From Agromyces salentinus (GTDB taxonomy: Bacteria > Actinomycetota > Actinomycetes > Actinomycetales > Microbacteriaceae), in contig NZ_WBIR01000006.1 of NCBI RefSeq assembly GCF_009749395.1, positions 62,001 through 126,000 on the forward strand: a stretch of DNA of 64,000 bases. Reading direction: 5' to 3'. The translations under genes and the position numbers were made by a program. The notes beneath the pieces were generated by a model. That model was not told the DNA's origin. It ran no database searches and saw nothing but the letters and a program-made list of their open reading frames with translations. Positions 28,800 through 36,563 of the stretch are shown piece after piece. Within the stretch, counting starts at the first letter, position 1, and each line of letters opens with the position of its first letter.

Positions 28800-29071
28800 G
28801 GCGCGAGCCGGTCACGCCGACGCCGAAGGGCGACGACACGCAGAAGGGCGGATGCCGCGGCATCCGCCCTTCGTGCTGTCAGCGTTCGACGCGTCGGTCG
28901 TCGCTGATCAGCCCAGGCCTCCCCCATAGCCGGCGGAATCCTCCGCCGGTCGGGCGTGCCAATCGTCCCGCCCCCAAAACGGGGGCGCGTGCCCGCCGAA
29001 ACCACCCCGGTCGATGCGATACTCAGGCATCGCCCGCAGCCGGCTGACCGGCTCCGACTCGAGGAGTGCCG
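28800..29071. other. Intergenic region between argG and cls
   Basis: It holds the argG terminator (28843-28872) and two hairpins in what is probably the cls leader. CCGGCGGA/TCCGCCGG is at 28930-28949, and CGCCCCC/GGGGGCG with an AAAAC loop is at 28969-28987. A possible -10 (GATACT) is near 29019. No protein gene is supported apart from the short leader frame at 29072. Confidence 0.45.
28843..28872. terminator. argG terminator (30-nt perfect palindrome)
   Basis: GAAGGGCGGATGCCG is followed at once by its exact complement. It forms a stem of about 13 bp built around the genus-typical GGATGCC/GGCATCC pair, starting 43 bp after the argG stop. Confidence 0.7.
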
Positions 29072-29113
29072 ATGAGCCACGCACCACAGTTCGCCCCCGG
29101 AGCCGCCCGATGA
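29072..29113 (+). CDS. 13-codon leader reading frame upstream of cls
   Basis: ATG at 29072 has a strong ribosome site (GAGGAGTGCCG) and encodes MSHAPQFAPGAAR. Its TGA stop overlaps the cls ATG as ATGA. The cls start itself has no ribosome site, so translation of cls probably depends on termination of this short frame. The peptide shows no run of regulatory codons, so coupling rather than attenuation is the simplest reading. Confidence 0.55.
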   Translation: MSHAPQFAPGAAR

Positions 29114-30591
29114 GCGCCGAACTCGCGACCCTCATCGGCTGGCTGCTCGTCGCCGCCGACCTCGCGATCCGGATCGCCGCACTCATCATCGTGCCGCGCG
29201 ACCGCAAGCCGACGGCGGCCATGGCGTGGCTGCTCGCGATCTTCCTGATCCCGTTCGTGGGCATCATCCTGTTCCTGCTCATCGGCAACGTGAAGCTCTC
29301 CAAGCGGCGGCGGCAGCGCCAGGTCGAGATCGACCGCATCCTCGCGGAGCACGAGGAGGACCTGCTGCCCGCCTCGGATGCCGCGAGCTGGCCGACGTGG
29401 TTCCGCACGGTGGTCGAGCAGAACCGCCGCCTGGGTGCGTTGCCAGCCGTCGCCGGGGACTCCGCGCAGCTCATGGGCGACTACGAGGCCTCGATCGCGG
29501 CGATGGCCGCGGACATCGACACCGCCGAGCGGTACGTGCACGTGGAGTTCTACATCATCGGACTCGACGACACGACGAAGGGGTTCTTCGCCGCCATGGA
29601 GCGGGCCGTGGCGCGCGGGGTGACGGTGCGGGTGCTGCTCGACCACGTGGCGTCCAAGCGGGTCAGCGTGCACGAGGCCACGTTCGCCGAGCTCGACCGC
29701 ATCGGCGTGCAGTGGCACTTCCTGCTGCCGCTGAAGCCGTTCACCGACCGGTACGAGCGCCCCGACCTGCGCAACCACCGCAAGCTCGTCGTCGTCGACG
29801 GGCGGGTGGCGTTCACGGGTTCGCAGAACCTCATCGACCGGAGCTACGACGCACCGAAGAACCTCAAGCGCGGCCTCAAGTGGCAGGAGCTCGTGGTCCG
29901 CACGACCGGTCCCGTCGTCCGCTCGATCGACGCGGTCTTCCGGTCTGACTGGTACGCCGAGACCGACGAACTGCTCGAGGCGCCCGCCGAGCGCGCGGCG
30001 ACGGCGAGGGTCGGGGGCGGCTCGCCCGAGGCATCCGCCGGCCTGGTCTGCCAGGTCGTGCCGAGCGGCCCCGCGTACGCCACCGAGAACAACCTGCGCC
30101 TGTTCCTGTCGCTCGTGGCGTCGGCGCAGGAGCGCGTCATCATCACGAGCCCGTACTTCGTGCCCGACGAGGCGATGATCTACGCGATCACGTCGGCGAA
30201 GCTCCGCGGCCTCGACGTGCAGCTCTTCGTCTCGGAGCTCGGCGACCAGGGCTCGGTCTGGCACGCGCAGCGCTCGTACTACGGCACGCTGCTGCGGGCG
30301 GGCGTGCGCATCTGGCTCTACCCGGCGCCGTACATCCTGCACGCGAAGCACCTCTCGATCGACGACGACGTCGCGGTGATCGGGTCGAGCAACATGGACA
30401 TCCGCTCGTTCAACCTGAACTTCGAGATCTCGCTGCTCGTGCGCGGCGCGTCCTTCGTCGCCGGCATGCGCGAGGTCGAGCAGGGGTACCGCGATGCCGG
30501 GCGCGAGCTCACGCTCGAGGAATGGGAGAAGGAGCCCGCGTCGGCCACCTTCCTCGACGGGGTCGCGCGGCTCACGTCGGCGCTGCAGTAG
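29110..30591 (+). CDS. cls: Cardiolipin synthase (phospholipase D family)
   Basis: A 493-residue membrane enzyme that makes cardiolipin from phosphatidylglycerol or CDP-diacylglycerol. Two N-terminal helices (about 5-25 and 33-55) form the PLDc_N region. Two HKD catalytic motifs follow: HRKLVVVDG near residue 222 and HAKHLSIDD near 411, each with the downstream GS-N pattern (FTGSQNL, IGSSNMD). The ATG at 29110 overlaps a 13-codon leader frame. A weak hairpin (GCGACC/GGTCGC, 30604-30620) follows the stop. Confidence 0.92.
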   Translation: MSAELATLIGWLLVAADLAIRIAALIIVPRDRKPTAAMAWLLAIFLIPFVGIILFLLIGNVKLSKRRRQRQVEIDRILAEHEEDLLPASDAASWPTWFRTVVEQNRRLGALPAVAGDSAQLMGDYEASIAAMAADIDTAERYVHVEFYIIGLDDTTKGFFAAMERAVARGVTVRVLLDHVASKRVSVHEATFAELDRIGVQWHFLLPLKPFTDRYERPDLRNHRKLVVVDGRVAFTGSQNLIDRSYDAPKNLKRGLKWQELVVRTTGPVVRSIDAVFRSDWYAETDELLEAPAERAATARVGGGSPEASAGLVCQVVPSGPAYATENNLRLFLSLVASAQERVIITSPYFVPDEAMIYAITSAKLRGLDVQLFVSELGDQGSVWHAQRSYYGTLLRAGVRIWLYPAPYILHAKHLSIDDDVAVIGSSNMDIRSFNLNFEISLLVRGASFVAGMREVEQGYRDAGRELTLEEWEKEPASATFLDGVARLTSALQ

Positions 30592-30637
30592 CCCGCGGCC
30601 ACGGCGACCGCGCCGGTCGCTGTGAGCTCGCCGAGAT

Positions 30638-30661
30638 AACTTGCACACACGTGTGCAAGTT
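30638..30661. promoter_or_regulatory. TetR operator and -35 region
   Basis: AACTTGCACAC and GTGTGCAAGTT are exact 11-bp inverted arms separated by 2 bp. The left arm contains TTGCAC (30641-30646), which sits 17 bp from TACGAT and so makes a regular -35/-10 pair. A repressor bound here would cover the -35 box and part of the spacer, which suggests autoregulation by the TetR protein encoded next. Confidence 0.75.
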
Positions 30662-30663
30662 CG

Positions 30664-30669
30664 TACGAT
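30664..30669 (+). promoter_or_regulatory. -10 box TACGAT, leaderless start of the TetR operon
   Basis: TACGAT, 6 nt, then the ATG at 30676, paired with TTGCAC 17 bp upstream. Confidence 0.65.
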
Positions 30670-30675
30670 GGACGC

Positions 30676-31353
30676 ATGCCGACCATCACCGAGGAGGTTC
30701 GCCGCGCCCCTCGCCGGGATGCCGCCGCGAACCGCGAAGCCCTGCTCGCCGCCGCATCGGCGACGCTCAACGAGCACCCCGACGCCGGACTCGAGGCGAT
30801 CGCGGCGGCCGCCGGCCTCTCGCGCCGCGCCGTGTACGGCCACTTCGCCGGGCGTGACGAGCTCATCGCGGCCCTCATCGATTCGGGCGCGGTCCGGCTG
30901 AACGACATCGCGGCGAACGTCGACCATCCCGATACGCCCACCGCGATCGCGCTGCTCGGCGCACGCCTCTGGCACGCCGTCGAGCACGTGCAGCTCCTCG
31001 CCGCCATGGCGGTGCGCGAACCCCACGTCGACCTCGTCGCCGGTGCCCTCGCACCCGTGCGCGAGCGCCTCGCCGCCCTCGTCGAGCGCGGCATCGCAGA
31101 CCACGGCATCCGTTCGGACATGCCGGCCGAGACGCTGGCCCGCCTCATCGAGCGCGCGGCCATCGCCGTGCTGCACGAGGCATCCGTCGCCCGACTGACC
31201 GACGCCGAGGGCCACCGCCTGGTGATGCTCTCGGTGCTCGGCACGGCCGGCCTCGGTTGGCAGGAGGCCGGCGCGCTCATCGCCACGGCGCCCGAGCTGG
31301 CCTTCCCGCCGGCACCGGCGGACCCTGCCGCAAGCGAGGGGGCCCGGGCGTGA
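30676..31353 (+). CDS. TetR/AcrR-family transcriptional regulator
   Basis: A 225-residue regulator. The N-terminal helix-turn-helix spans residues 15-65, with the recognition part AAAAGLSRRAVYGHFAGRDELIAAL (cited in part; a canonical TetR end). The helical ligand-binding domain carries RLWHAVEHVQLL and ALAPVRERLAALVERG. It lies directly behind a perfect palindromic operator and is the first gene of a three-gene operon with 4-nt overlaps. It therefore probably represses the nucleotide-binding-like and YhgE-like genes together with itself. The inducer is unknown. Confidence 0.88.
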   Translation: MPTITEEVRRAPRRDAAANREALLAAASATLNEHPDAGLEAIAAAAGLSRRAVYGHFAGRDELIAALIDSGAVRLNDIAANVDHPDTPTAIALLGARLWHAVEHVQLLAAMAVREPHVDLVAGALAPVRERLAALVERGIADHGIRSDMPAETLARLIERAAIAVLHEASVARLTDAEGHRLVMLSVLGTAGLGWQEAGALIATAPELAFPPAPADPAASEGARA

Positions 31354-32018
31354 GGGTCGACCTGCACAACGTCTCGAAGGGCCGCAGGGGCCAGTCGCTG
31401 CCGAGCACCACCATCGGCTTCGAGTCCGGTCGCGCCACGCTGACCCGCGCCGAGACCGAGCAGCGGCCGACAGTGCTCGGGCTCCTCGCCGCCGGCCGCA
31501 TGCGCCCGGACACCGGCACGGTCACGATCGACGGACGAGCGGATGCCGCGAGCATCCGGCGGCGCGTCGCCCTCGTCGACGCCCCCGGCGTCAGCGACCC
31601 GGCGCCCGACGTCACCGTCGCCGGCGTCACGGCCGAGGAGCTCATGTTCGCCGGCATCCCGTCGCACCCCGTGTCCGTCGCGAATTGGCTCAACGACCTC
31701 GGGCTCGCGGCATCCGCGCGGGTGCCCATCGGCGACGTCGACCCGGAGGACCGGTTGCGCCTGCTCACCGAGCTCGCCATCCTGCGGGACGGCATCGAAG
31801 GGCTGGTGCTCGTCTCCCCCGACCGCCACGGCGGCGACCCGATCGAGTGGTGGGAGCTCGCGAGGGGCCTCGCCGATCGGGGCTTCGCCGTGCTCGTCAT
31901 CGCTGGCGACGCCTCGGCCGCCGCCATCGCGGCGACATCCATGCTCGCCCGCATGCAGGGCGACGAACCAGACGAGGCCGTCGAGCACGACGTCATCGCC
32001 GAAGGAGGCCTCGCATGA
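31350..32018 (+). CDS. Degenerate ABC-ATPase-like protein lacking Walker motifs
   Basis: A 222-residue protein with the outline of an ABC transporter ATPase but without its catalytic residues. LLAAGRMRPDTGTVTIDG (residues about 47-64) matches the usual segment after the P-loop. The expected GxxGxGK(S/T) is replaced by RAETEQRPT. There is no LSGGQ (RLRLLTELAILRDG stands there), and Walker B is LVLVSPDRHGG. It cannot be expected to hydrolyse ATP. The GTG overlaps the TetR stop (GTGA) and its own stop overlaps the YhgE-like ATG. A regulatory or structural partner of the membrane protein is my inference. Confidence 0.6.
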   Translation: MRVDLHNVSKGRRGQSLPSTTIGFESGRATLTRAETEQRPTVLGLLAAGRMRPDTGTVTIDGRADAASIRRRVALVDAPGVSDPAPDVTVAGVTAEELMFAGIPSHPVSVANWLNDLGLAASARVPIGDVDPEDRLRLLTELAILRDGIEGLVLVSPDRHGGDPIEWWELARGLADRGFAVLVIAGDASAAAIAATSMLARMQGDEPDEAVEHDVIAEGGLA

Positions 32019-33958
32019 AGGTCCCGCAGATGATCGCGGCGGAGTTCCGCCGGCTCTTCTCCACCCGGATGTCGGTGATCGCGCTCATCGCGCTCGTCGC
32101 GGTGCCCGTGCTGTACGGCGGGCTCTACCTCTGGGCGAACCAGGACCCGTACGCGAAGCTGCCCGAGGTGCCCGTCGCGCTCGTGGTCGACGACCAGGGC
32201 ACGACGGCGACCGATGACGCCCCGGCGCGCAACGTCGGCGACGAGGTCGCCGACGAGCTCATCGCCGACGGCGCCTTCGACTGGCACCGGGTCTCGGCCG
32301 AGGATGCCGCCGACGGGCTCGCCGACTCGAGCTACGACTTCGTGATCACGCTGCCCGCCGACTTCAGCGACGCACTCGCCTCGATCCAGACGGATGCCCC
32401 GCGCCAGGCGGAGATCATCCTCGAGACGAGCGACGCGAACAGCTACCTCGCCGGCACGATCGGCGAGCAGGCCGTGAAGACGATCCGCACCACGGTCGCC
32501 GAGCAGGTCGGCCAGGAGGCCGCCTCGCTCCTGCTCGACTCGATCTCGACCATCCGCGGCAAGATCGTCGAGGCCGCCGACGGCGCGCAGCAACTCGTCG
32601 ACGGCACGGCGACGGCGATCGACGGGGCGGGCCAACTGGGTTCCGGGGCGTCGCAGCTCGCCGACGGCACCGCCGCGCTCGCGACCGGCACCCGGCAGCT
32701 CGCCGACGGCAGCGCGACCCTCACCTCCGGGGCGCAGCAGGTCGCCGACGGCAGCGCGACCCTCGCCGACGGCGCGCAGCAGGTCGCCGACGGCAATGCG
32801 CAACTCGCGGATTCCGCCGACCGCGTGGGGTCGGCCGTGGGCGAGGCCGCCGCCGCCGTGCCGGAGGCGCGCGCCGACATCGCGGCTCGCCTCGCCGCCG
32901 CGGGCGTCGACCAGGCGACCATCGACGACGTGCTCACGCGCCTCGACCCGCTCGGCGACGACATCGCCGCCGGCAATGCCCGCGTGCAGGAGGTCGTCGG
33001 ACAGATCGACCAGCTCGCCGCCGGCAGCGCCCAGGTCGCGAGCGGATCCGCCGACCTCGCGGCGGGCAGCGCCCAGGTCGCGAGCGGATCGGCCGACCTC
33101 GCCGCCGGGGCCGCCACCGCGGCCGACGGCGCCGACGCCGCGGCATCCGGCGCCTCGACCCTGCGCGACGGCATCGGAACGCTCGGCGACGGGCTCGGCG
33201 AGCTCGAGGCGGGAACGCAGACCCTGCAGTCGGGCCTGTCCGACGGCGCGGCGTCGATCCCCGACTCCGACCAGGCGACCCGCGACGCGCAGGCGAAGAC
33301 CATCTCGGACCCGGTCTCCCTCGAGACCGACGCCCTCACCGAGGCCGGCAACTACGGGGCGGGCCTCGCGCCGTTCTTCGCCGCGCTCGCCGGGTGGATC
33401 GGCATCTACGCGCTCTTCCTCATCGTGAAGCCCATCTCGCGACGCGCGGTGACGGCGCTGCACTCGCCCATCCGTGTGACGCTCGCGGGCTGGCTGACGC
33501 CCGGCATCCTCGGCGCCGTGCAGATGGTCGGCCTGTTCACGGTGCTCGCGGTGACGCTCGGGTTCCCGATGACGCATCCGCTCGGCACCCTGGGCGTCAT
33601 GGTGCTCGCCTCGGCGACGTACGCGGCGATCATCCTCGCTTTGAACGTCTGGCTCGGCTCGGTCGGCCAGTTCCTCGGGCTCGTGCTCATGGTGCTGCAG
33701 CTGGTAACGGCGGGCGGCACGTTCCCCTGGCAGACACTGCCCGCGCCGCTCGCCGCGCTGCATCACGTGCTGCCGATGGGCTACGTCGTCGACATGATGC
33801 GGCAGGTGATGTATGGCGGCGACCTCGGCCGCGCCGGCTCGGACGCGATCGTGCTGCTCGTCTGGCTCGGGGGCGCGCTCGTGCTCGCGGCGATCGGCGT
33901 GACGCGCATGACCCACTTCCGCACCCTCCGCGACCTGCAGCCGAGCCTGATCGGCTGA
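32015..33958 (+). CDS. YhgE/Pip-family membrane protein (ABC-2-like)
   Basis: A 647-residue protein. One helix at residues about 21-42 is followed by a large extracytoplasmic region (about 45-440) and five C-terminal helices (about 450-640). The YhgE/Pip core is recognisable at the N-terminus (LPEVPVALVVDDQG, YDFVITLPADFS). Residues about 195-400 hold short repeats of the form QLADGTA/QVASGSADLA, typical of the family and likely to form long helices. Relatives include phage-infection receptors and partners of type VII secretion effectors. No type VII genes are here. The pairing with the ATPase-like protein resembles an exporter without a working engine. Confidence 0.82.
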   Translation: MKVPQMIAAEFRRLFSTRMSVIALIALVAVPVLYGGLYLWANQDPYAKLPEVPVALVVDDQGTTATDDAPARNVGDEVADELIADGAFDWHRVSAEDAADGLADSSYDFVITLPADFSDALASIQTDAPRQAEIILETSDANSYLAGTIGEQAVKTIRTTVAEQVGQEAASLLLDSISTIRGKIVEAADGAQQLVDGTATAIDGAGQLGSGASQLADGTAALATGTRQLADGSATLTSGAQQVADGSATLADGAQQVADGNAQLADSADRVGSAVGEAAAAVPEARADIAARLAAAGVDQATIDDVLTRLDPLGDDIAAGNARVQEVVGQIDQLAAGSAQVASGSADLAAGSAQVASGSADLAAGAATAADGADAAASGASTLRDGIGTLGDGLGELEAGTQTLQSGLSDGAASIPDSDQATRDAQAKTISDPVSLETDALTEAGNYGAGLAPFFAALAGWIGIYALFLIVKPISRRAVTALHSPIRVTLAGWLTPGILGAVQMVGLFTVLAVTLGFPMTHPLGTLGVMVLASATYAAIILALNVWLGSVGQFLGLVLMVLQLVTAGGTFPWQTLPAPLAALHHVLPMGYVVDMMRQVMYGGDLGRAGSDAIVLLVWLGGALVLAAIGVTRMTHFRTLRDLQPSLIG

Positions 33959-34050
33959 GACTCGCGTCCACCGGCGCATGCGTTCGAATGCTCGGGCAGC
34001 CGGGGCTCGGGCCGCCGGGGCTCGGCCCCGGGGGAGAGTCCGAATTCGCG

Positions 34051-34090
34051 TATGCCAGTTTCCCCTCAACGATGAGGGGGAACTGGCATA
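34051..34090. repeat. Orphan 18-bp inverted repeat
   Basis: TATGCCAGTTTCCCCTCA (34051-34068) pairs with the complementary arm at 34073-34090 with a single G-T wobble and a 4-nt loop. It is AT-rich for its surroundings and lies 92 bp after the YhgE-like stop, beyond a GC-rich repeat (GGGGCTCGG at 34017-34025). It may be a terminator or a small mobile repeat; it has no poly-T tail. Confidence 0.55.
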
Positions 34091-34185
34091 GCGATGCGGA
34101 CACCCGGAGATCGCCGGCGGTCGAGGACCTGAATCGTCCACTGCAAGAGGGCGCACAGCACGTCGCGCACCGGCACGCGCGAGGA

Positions 34186-34213
34186 GCGGATGCCGCGGCA
34201 TCCGCCCCTCCTG
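34186..34213. terminator. Hairpin downstream of the NTF2-like gene
   Basis: GCGGATGCC directly followed by GGCATCCGC within a short GGAG...CTCC frame gives a strong GC hairpin just after the 3' end of the minus-strand gene ending at 34231. Confidence 0.5.
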
Positions 34214-34230
34214 CGCCCGATCAGCTGAAC

Positions 34231-34599
34231 CTATGCGGGCGTCTGCTGGTGGGCCGCCACGTGCCAGGCGCCGTCGTCGTAGACGTACGTGGTCGACATG
34301 CGCAGGTTCGCGGTGTCGTCGCCACGCCGCGCGATCGCACGGTAGACGACCATGCCGGCACGATCGCCGAGACGGATGACGGCGGGCTCGTGCAGCTCGT
34401 AGGACTCCCACGGCGGCGTGCTGCGGAAAGCGGCGAGGATCTCGTCGCGGCCGAGCATCGCCCCCTCGACGACCATGAGCGCGTCGCGGGTCATCGCCCG
34501 CTGGTAGTGCTCGCCGCCGCGACCGTCGAGGATCGCCTTCCATCCGGCGTGCTCCTCGTGCAGCAGACGGGCGGGCAGATCGTCCGTGATCTCGGTCAT
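34231..34599 (-). CDS. NTF2-like (DUF4440-type) protein
   Basis: A 122-residue single-domain protein with the cone-shaped NTF2-like pattern: an N-terminal helix (LLHEEHAGWKAILDG), a central AMTRDALMVVEGAMLGRDEILAAF segment (cited in part) and closing strands ending RMSTTYVYDDGAWHVAAHQQT. That ending is very typical of DUF4440 and SnoaL-like proteins. These bind or turn over small molecules; the role here is unknown. The ATG at 34599 lies 6 nt from TACGGT. Confidence 0.75.
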   Translation of the reverse strand: MTEITDDLPARLLHEEHAGWKAILDGRGGEHYQRAMTRDALMVVEGAMLGRDEILAAFRSTPPWESYELHEPAVIRLGDRAGMVVYRAIARRGDDTANLRMSTTYVYDDGAWHVAAHQQTPA

Positions 34600-34605
34600 G
34601 GCCCA

Positions 34606-34611
34606 ACCGTA
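34606..34611 (-). promoter_or_regulatory. -10 box TACGGT, leaderless start of the NTF2-like gene
   Basis: On the minus strand TACGGT, 6 nt, then the ATG at 34599. Confidence 0.5.
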
Positions 34612-34684
34612 ATCGCGATCGGATGCCGCGGCTAGGGCTTGCCGGGATCGGCGCGAACCCCGTGACGCAGCAGCGCCGCGACGC

Positions 34685-34759
34685 AACTCCGGAGCGCTGG
34701 GGCGACACGCCGGCTCAGGCGGCGCGGTGCCCCGCGTGTCGGGGCGCGGCTCCGGAGTT
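34685..34759. repeat. Long imperfect inverted repeat
   Basis: AACTCCGGAGC (34685-34695) and GCTCCGGAGTT (34749-34759) are exact inverted copies. About 15 nt further in, CGACACGC and GCGTGTCG also pair, so a hairpin of about 75 nt can form. It lies in the gap between corA (ending 34780) and the NTF2-like gene. It could be the corA terminator or a dispersed element. Confidence 0.5.
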
Positions 34760-34779
34760 CCGCCGCGGCATCCGCTCGG

Positions 34780-35802
34780 TCAGAGCCAGCCCTTGCGCTT
34801 GAAGAGGCCGTAGAGCACGCCCGCGAACGCGAACATGAGGGTGAGGGCGAACGGGTACCCCCACGGCTTGTCGAGTTCGGGCATGTGCGTGAAGTTCATG
34901 CCGTAGATGCCGGCCACGAGCGTCGGCGCGAAGATGATGGCCGCCCAGCTCGAGACCTTCTTGGCCTGCTCGCTCTGGGCGACGGCGGCCTCGGAGAGCA
35001 CCTTCGTCTCCTCGTTCTGGCGCTGCGCGACGAGCGTGGAGTGCACCTGCAGGGCGTTCTGCAGCAACTGGCGGAACGTGTCCCCGCGCTCGACGATGCG
35101 GATGACGTGATCCTTCACGTCCCGCAGGTAGCGCTGCAGCTCGAGGTCGACGGAGTACTTCTCGAACCCGCGCTCGAGCCCCTCGAACATGCCGACGAGC
35201 GGCCGGGTCGCGCGCTGGAACTCCATGACCTCCGCCGCGAGGTCGTAGATGCGGCGGGTGACCTCTGGGTCGCCGGAGAAGAGCTGCTCCTCGATCTCGT
35301 CGATGTCGTTCTCGAGGCCCGCGTCGACGGGCGCGTACTCGTCGACGACCTCGTCGAGCACGGCGTACAGCACCGCCTCCGGCCCCTTCGCGAGCAGGTC
35401 CGGCGAGGACTCGAGCCGCCGCCGCACGCGGGTCAGGTCCGGTGATTCCGCGTGCCGGATGGTGATCGCGAAGTCGGGTCCGATGAACACGTGCAGCTCG
35501 CCGAACTCGACCTCCTCGGCCTCGTCGAGGTACCGGGCCGGGCGCAGGACGATGAAGAGCGTGTCGCCGTAGCGCTCGAGCTTGGCCCGCTGGTGCCCCT
35601 TGCGGGTGTCCTCGACCGCGAGCGGGTGCAGTCCGAACTCCGCGGCGAGCGCGGCGAGCTCATCGCCGGTCGGCCGGTAGAGCCCGATCCACGCGAAGCC
35701 GCCGTGCTCCTCGCGGGTCTCGAAGGTCTCCTCGAGCGAGGAGGGGGTGGCGACGCGACGGCCGCCCTGGTAGATCGCGTTGTCGACGACGGGCACCGGC
35801 AC
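34780..35802 (-). CDS. corA: CorA-family Mg2+/Co2+ transporter
   Basis: A 340-residue channel protein of normal size. The large cytoplasmic N-terminal domain includes LHPLAVEDTRKGHQRAK, the conserved early CorA segment. Two C-terminal helices follow, the first ending in the diagnostic YGMNF pore signature (near residue 300) and the second running to KRKGWL. It forms a pentameric pore for magnesium uptake. The start is GTG at 35802, or GTG at 35796. CAGACT lies exactly 6 nt before the latter, as it does for the GNAT gene, which favours the later start if the mRNA is leaderless. Confidence 0.92.
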   Translation of the reverse strand: MPVPVVDNAIYQGGRRVATPSSLEETFETREEHGGFAWIGLYRPTGDELAALAAEFGLHPLAVEDTRKGHQRAKLERYGDTLFIVLRPARYLDEAEEVEFGELHVFIGPDFAITIRHAESPDLTRVRRRLESSPDLLAKGPEAVLYAVLDEVVDEYAPVDAGLENDIDEIEEQLFSGDPEVTRRIYDLAAEVMEFQRATRPLVGMFEGLERGFEKYSVDLELQRYLRDVKDHVIRIVERGDTFRQLLQNALQVHSTLVAQRQNEETKVLSEAAVAQSEQAKKVSSWAAIIFAPTLVAGIYGMNFTHMPELDKPWGYPFALTLMFAFAGVLYGLFKRKGWL

Positions 35803-35847
35803 AGTCTGCCACCGCGCGGACGCCGCGCCGCGGTCGGCGCGCGCTCG

Positions 35848-36486
35848 TCAGCGGCGTGCGTGCCTCCGCACCCACTCGTGCATGACGATCGCGGCCGCGG
35901 CGCTCGCGTTGATCGAGCGCGTCGAGCCGTACTGCGTGATCTCCACCACCCGGTCGGATGCCGCGATCGCCTCGTCGCTCAGCCCCGGACCCTCCTGGCC
36001 GAAGAGCAGCACGCAGCGCTCCGGCAGTTCGGCGTCGTCGACCGGGATGGACCCCTCGACGTTGTCGACCGCGATGATCGGGAGCCCCTGCGCCTCGGCC
36101 CACTCGACGAAGTCGGCGACATCCGGATGGTGCAGCACGTGCTGATAGCGATCGGTGACCATGGCGCCGCGCTTGTTCCAGCGGCGTCGGCCGATGATGT
36201 GCACGGTCTCGGCGGCGAACGCGTTCGCGCTGCGCACGATCGAGCCGATGTTCAGGTCGTGCTGCCAGTTCTCGATCGCCACGTGGAACGGATGCCGGTG
36301 CAGGTCGAGGTCGGCCACGATGGCCTCCATGCGCCAGTACCGGTACCGGTCGATGACGTTCCGGGTGTCGCCGTTCGCGAGCAGCTCGGGGTCGTAGTGC
36401 GGATCGGCCGGCCACTCGGCCTCGCCACCGGGCCACGGCGGGACGCCGTGCGGCAGGGTGGGCTCCGGATGCTCGGGCTCGGTCAC
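35848..36486 (-). CDS. TrmH/SpoU-family RNA 2'-O-methyltransferase
   Basis: A 212-residue SPOUT methyltransferase. It has the three motifs of the trefoil knot: NIGSIVRSANAF (about residues 77-88), LLFGQEGPGLS (about 158-168) and SINASAAAAIVMHEW (about 191-205). It should transfer a methyl group from S-adenosylmethionine to a ribose 2'-OH of tRNA or rRNA; the target nucleotide is unknown. The GTG start lies 6 nt from TAGCGT, and the promoter region is shared with the divergent Nramp gene. Confidence 0.87.
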   Translation of the reverse strand: MTEPEHPEPTLPHGVPPWPGGEAEWPADPHYDPELLANGDTRNVIDRYRYWRMEAIVADLDLHRHPFHVAIENWQHDLNIGSIVRSANAFAAETVHIIGRRRWNKRGAMVTDRYQHVLHHPDVADFVEWAEAQGLPIIAVDNVEGSIPVDDAELPERCVLLFGQEGPGLSDEAIAASDRVVEITQYGSTRSINASAAAAIVMHEWVRRHARR

Positions 36487-36492
36487 AGGCCA

Positions 36493-36498
36493 ACGCTA
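36493..36498 (-). promoter_or_regulatory. -10 box TAGCGT, leaderless start of the TrmH-like gene
   Basis: On the minus strand TAGCGT, 6 nt, then the GTG at 36486. Confidence 0.5.
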
Positions 36499-36520
36499 CC
36501 CGGCAGTCACGACAGGGGCT

Positions 36521-36536
36521 TTTCGGTATGCCTAAA
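36521..36536. promoter_or_regulatory. DtxR/MntR-type operator 1 (TTTCGGTATGCCTAAA)
   Basis: An imperfect 16-bp palindrome seven bases upstream of the Nramp -10 box, with 12 of 16 positions symmetric. It resembles the TTTAGGCATGCCTAAA type of DtxR-family box. It lies 27 bp (about 2.5 turns) from operator 2. Confidence 0.65.
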
Positions 36537-36542
36537 TCTTGC

Positions 36543-36548
36543 TACGGT
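36543..36548 (+). promoter_or_regulatory. -10 box TACGGT, leaderless start of the Nramp gene
   Basis: TACGGT, 6 nt, then the ATG at 36555. The box is flanked on both sides by metal-regulator palindromes. Confidence 0.6.
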
Positions 36549-36563
36549 TTCGGCATGCCGAAA
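36548..36563. promoter_or_regulatory. DtxR/MntR-type operator 2 (TTTCGGCATGCCGAAA)
   Basis: A perfect 16-bp palindrome whose centre contains the ATG start codon of the Nramp gene. Binding here would block the transcription start itself. Confidence 0.7.

Noticed and set aside
31350..32018. Working ABC transporter ATPase
   Set aside because: The P-loop, signature motif and Walker B acid are all missing, so an active ATPase is not supported.
31277..34708. 1143-codon minus-strand frame across the TetR operon
   Set aside because: It runs antisense to three recognisable overlapping genes and its translation is low-complexity Arg/Ala/Asp-rich.
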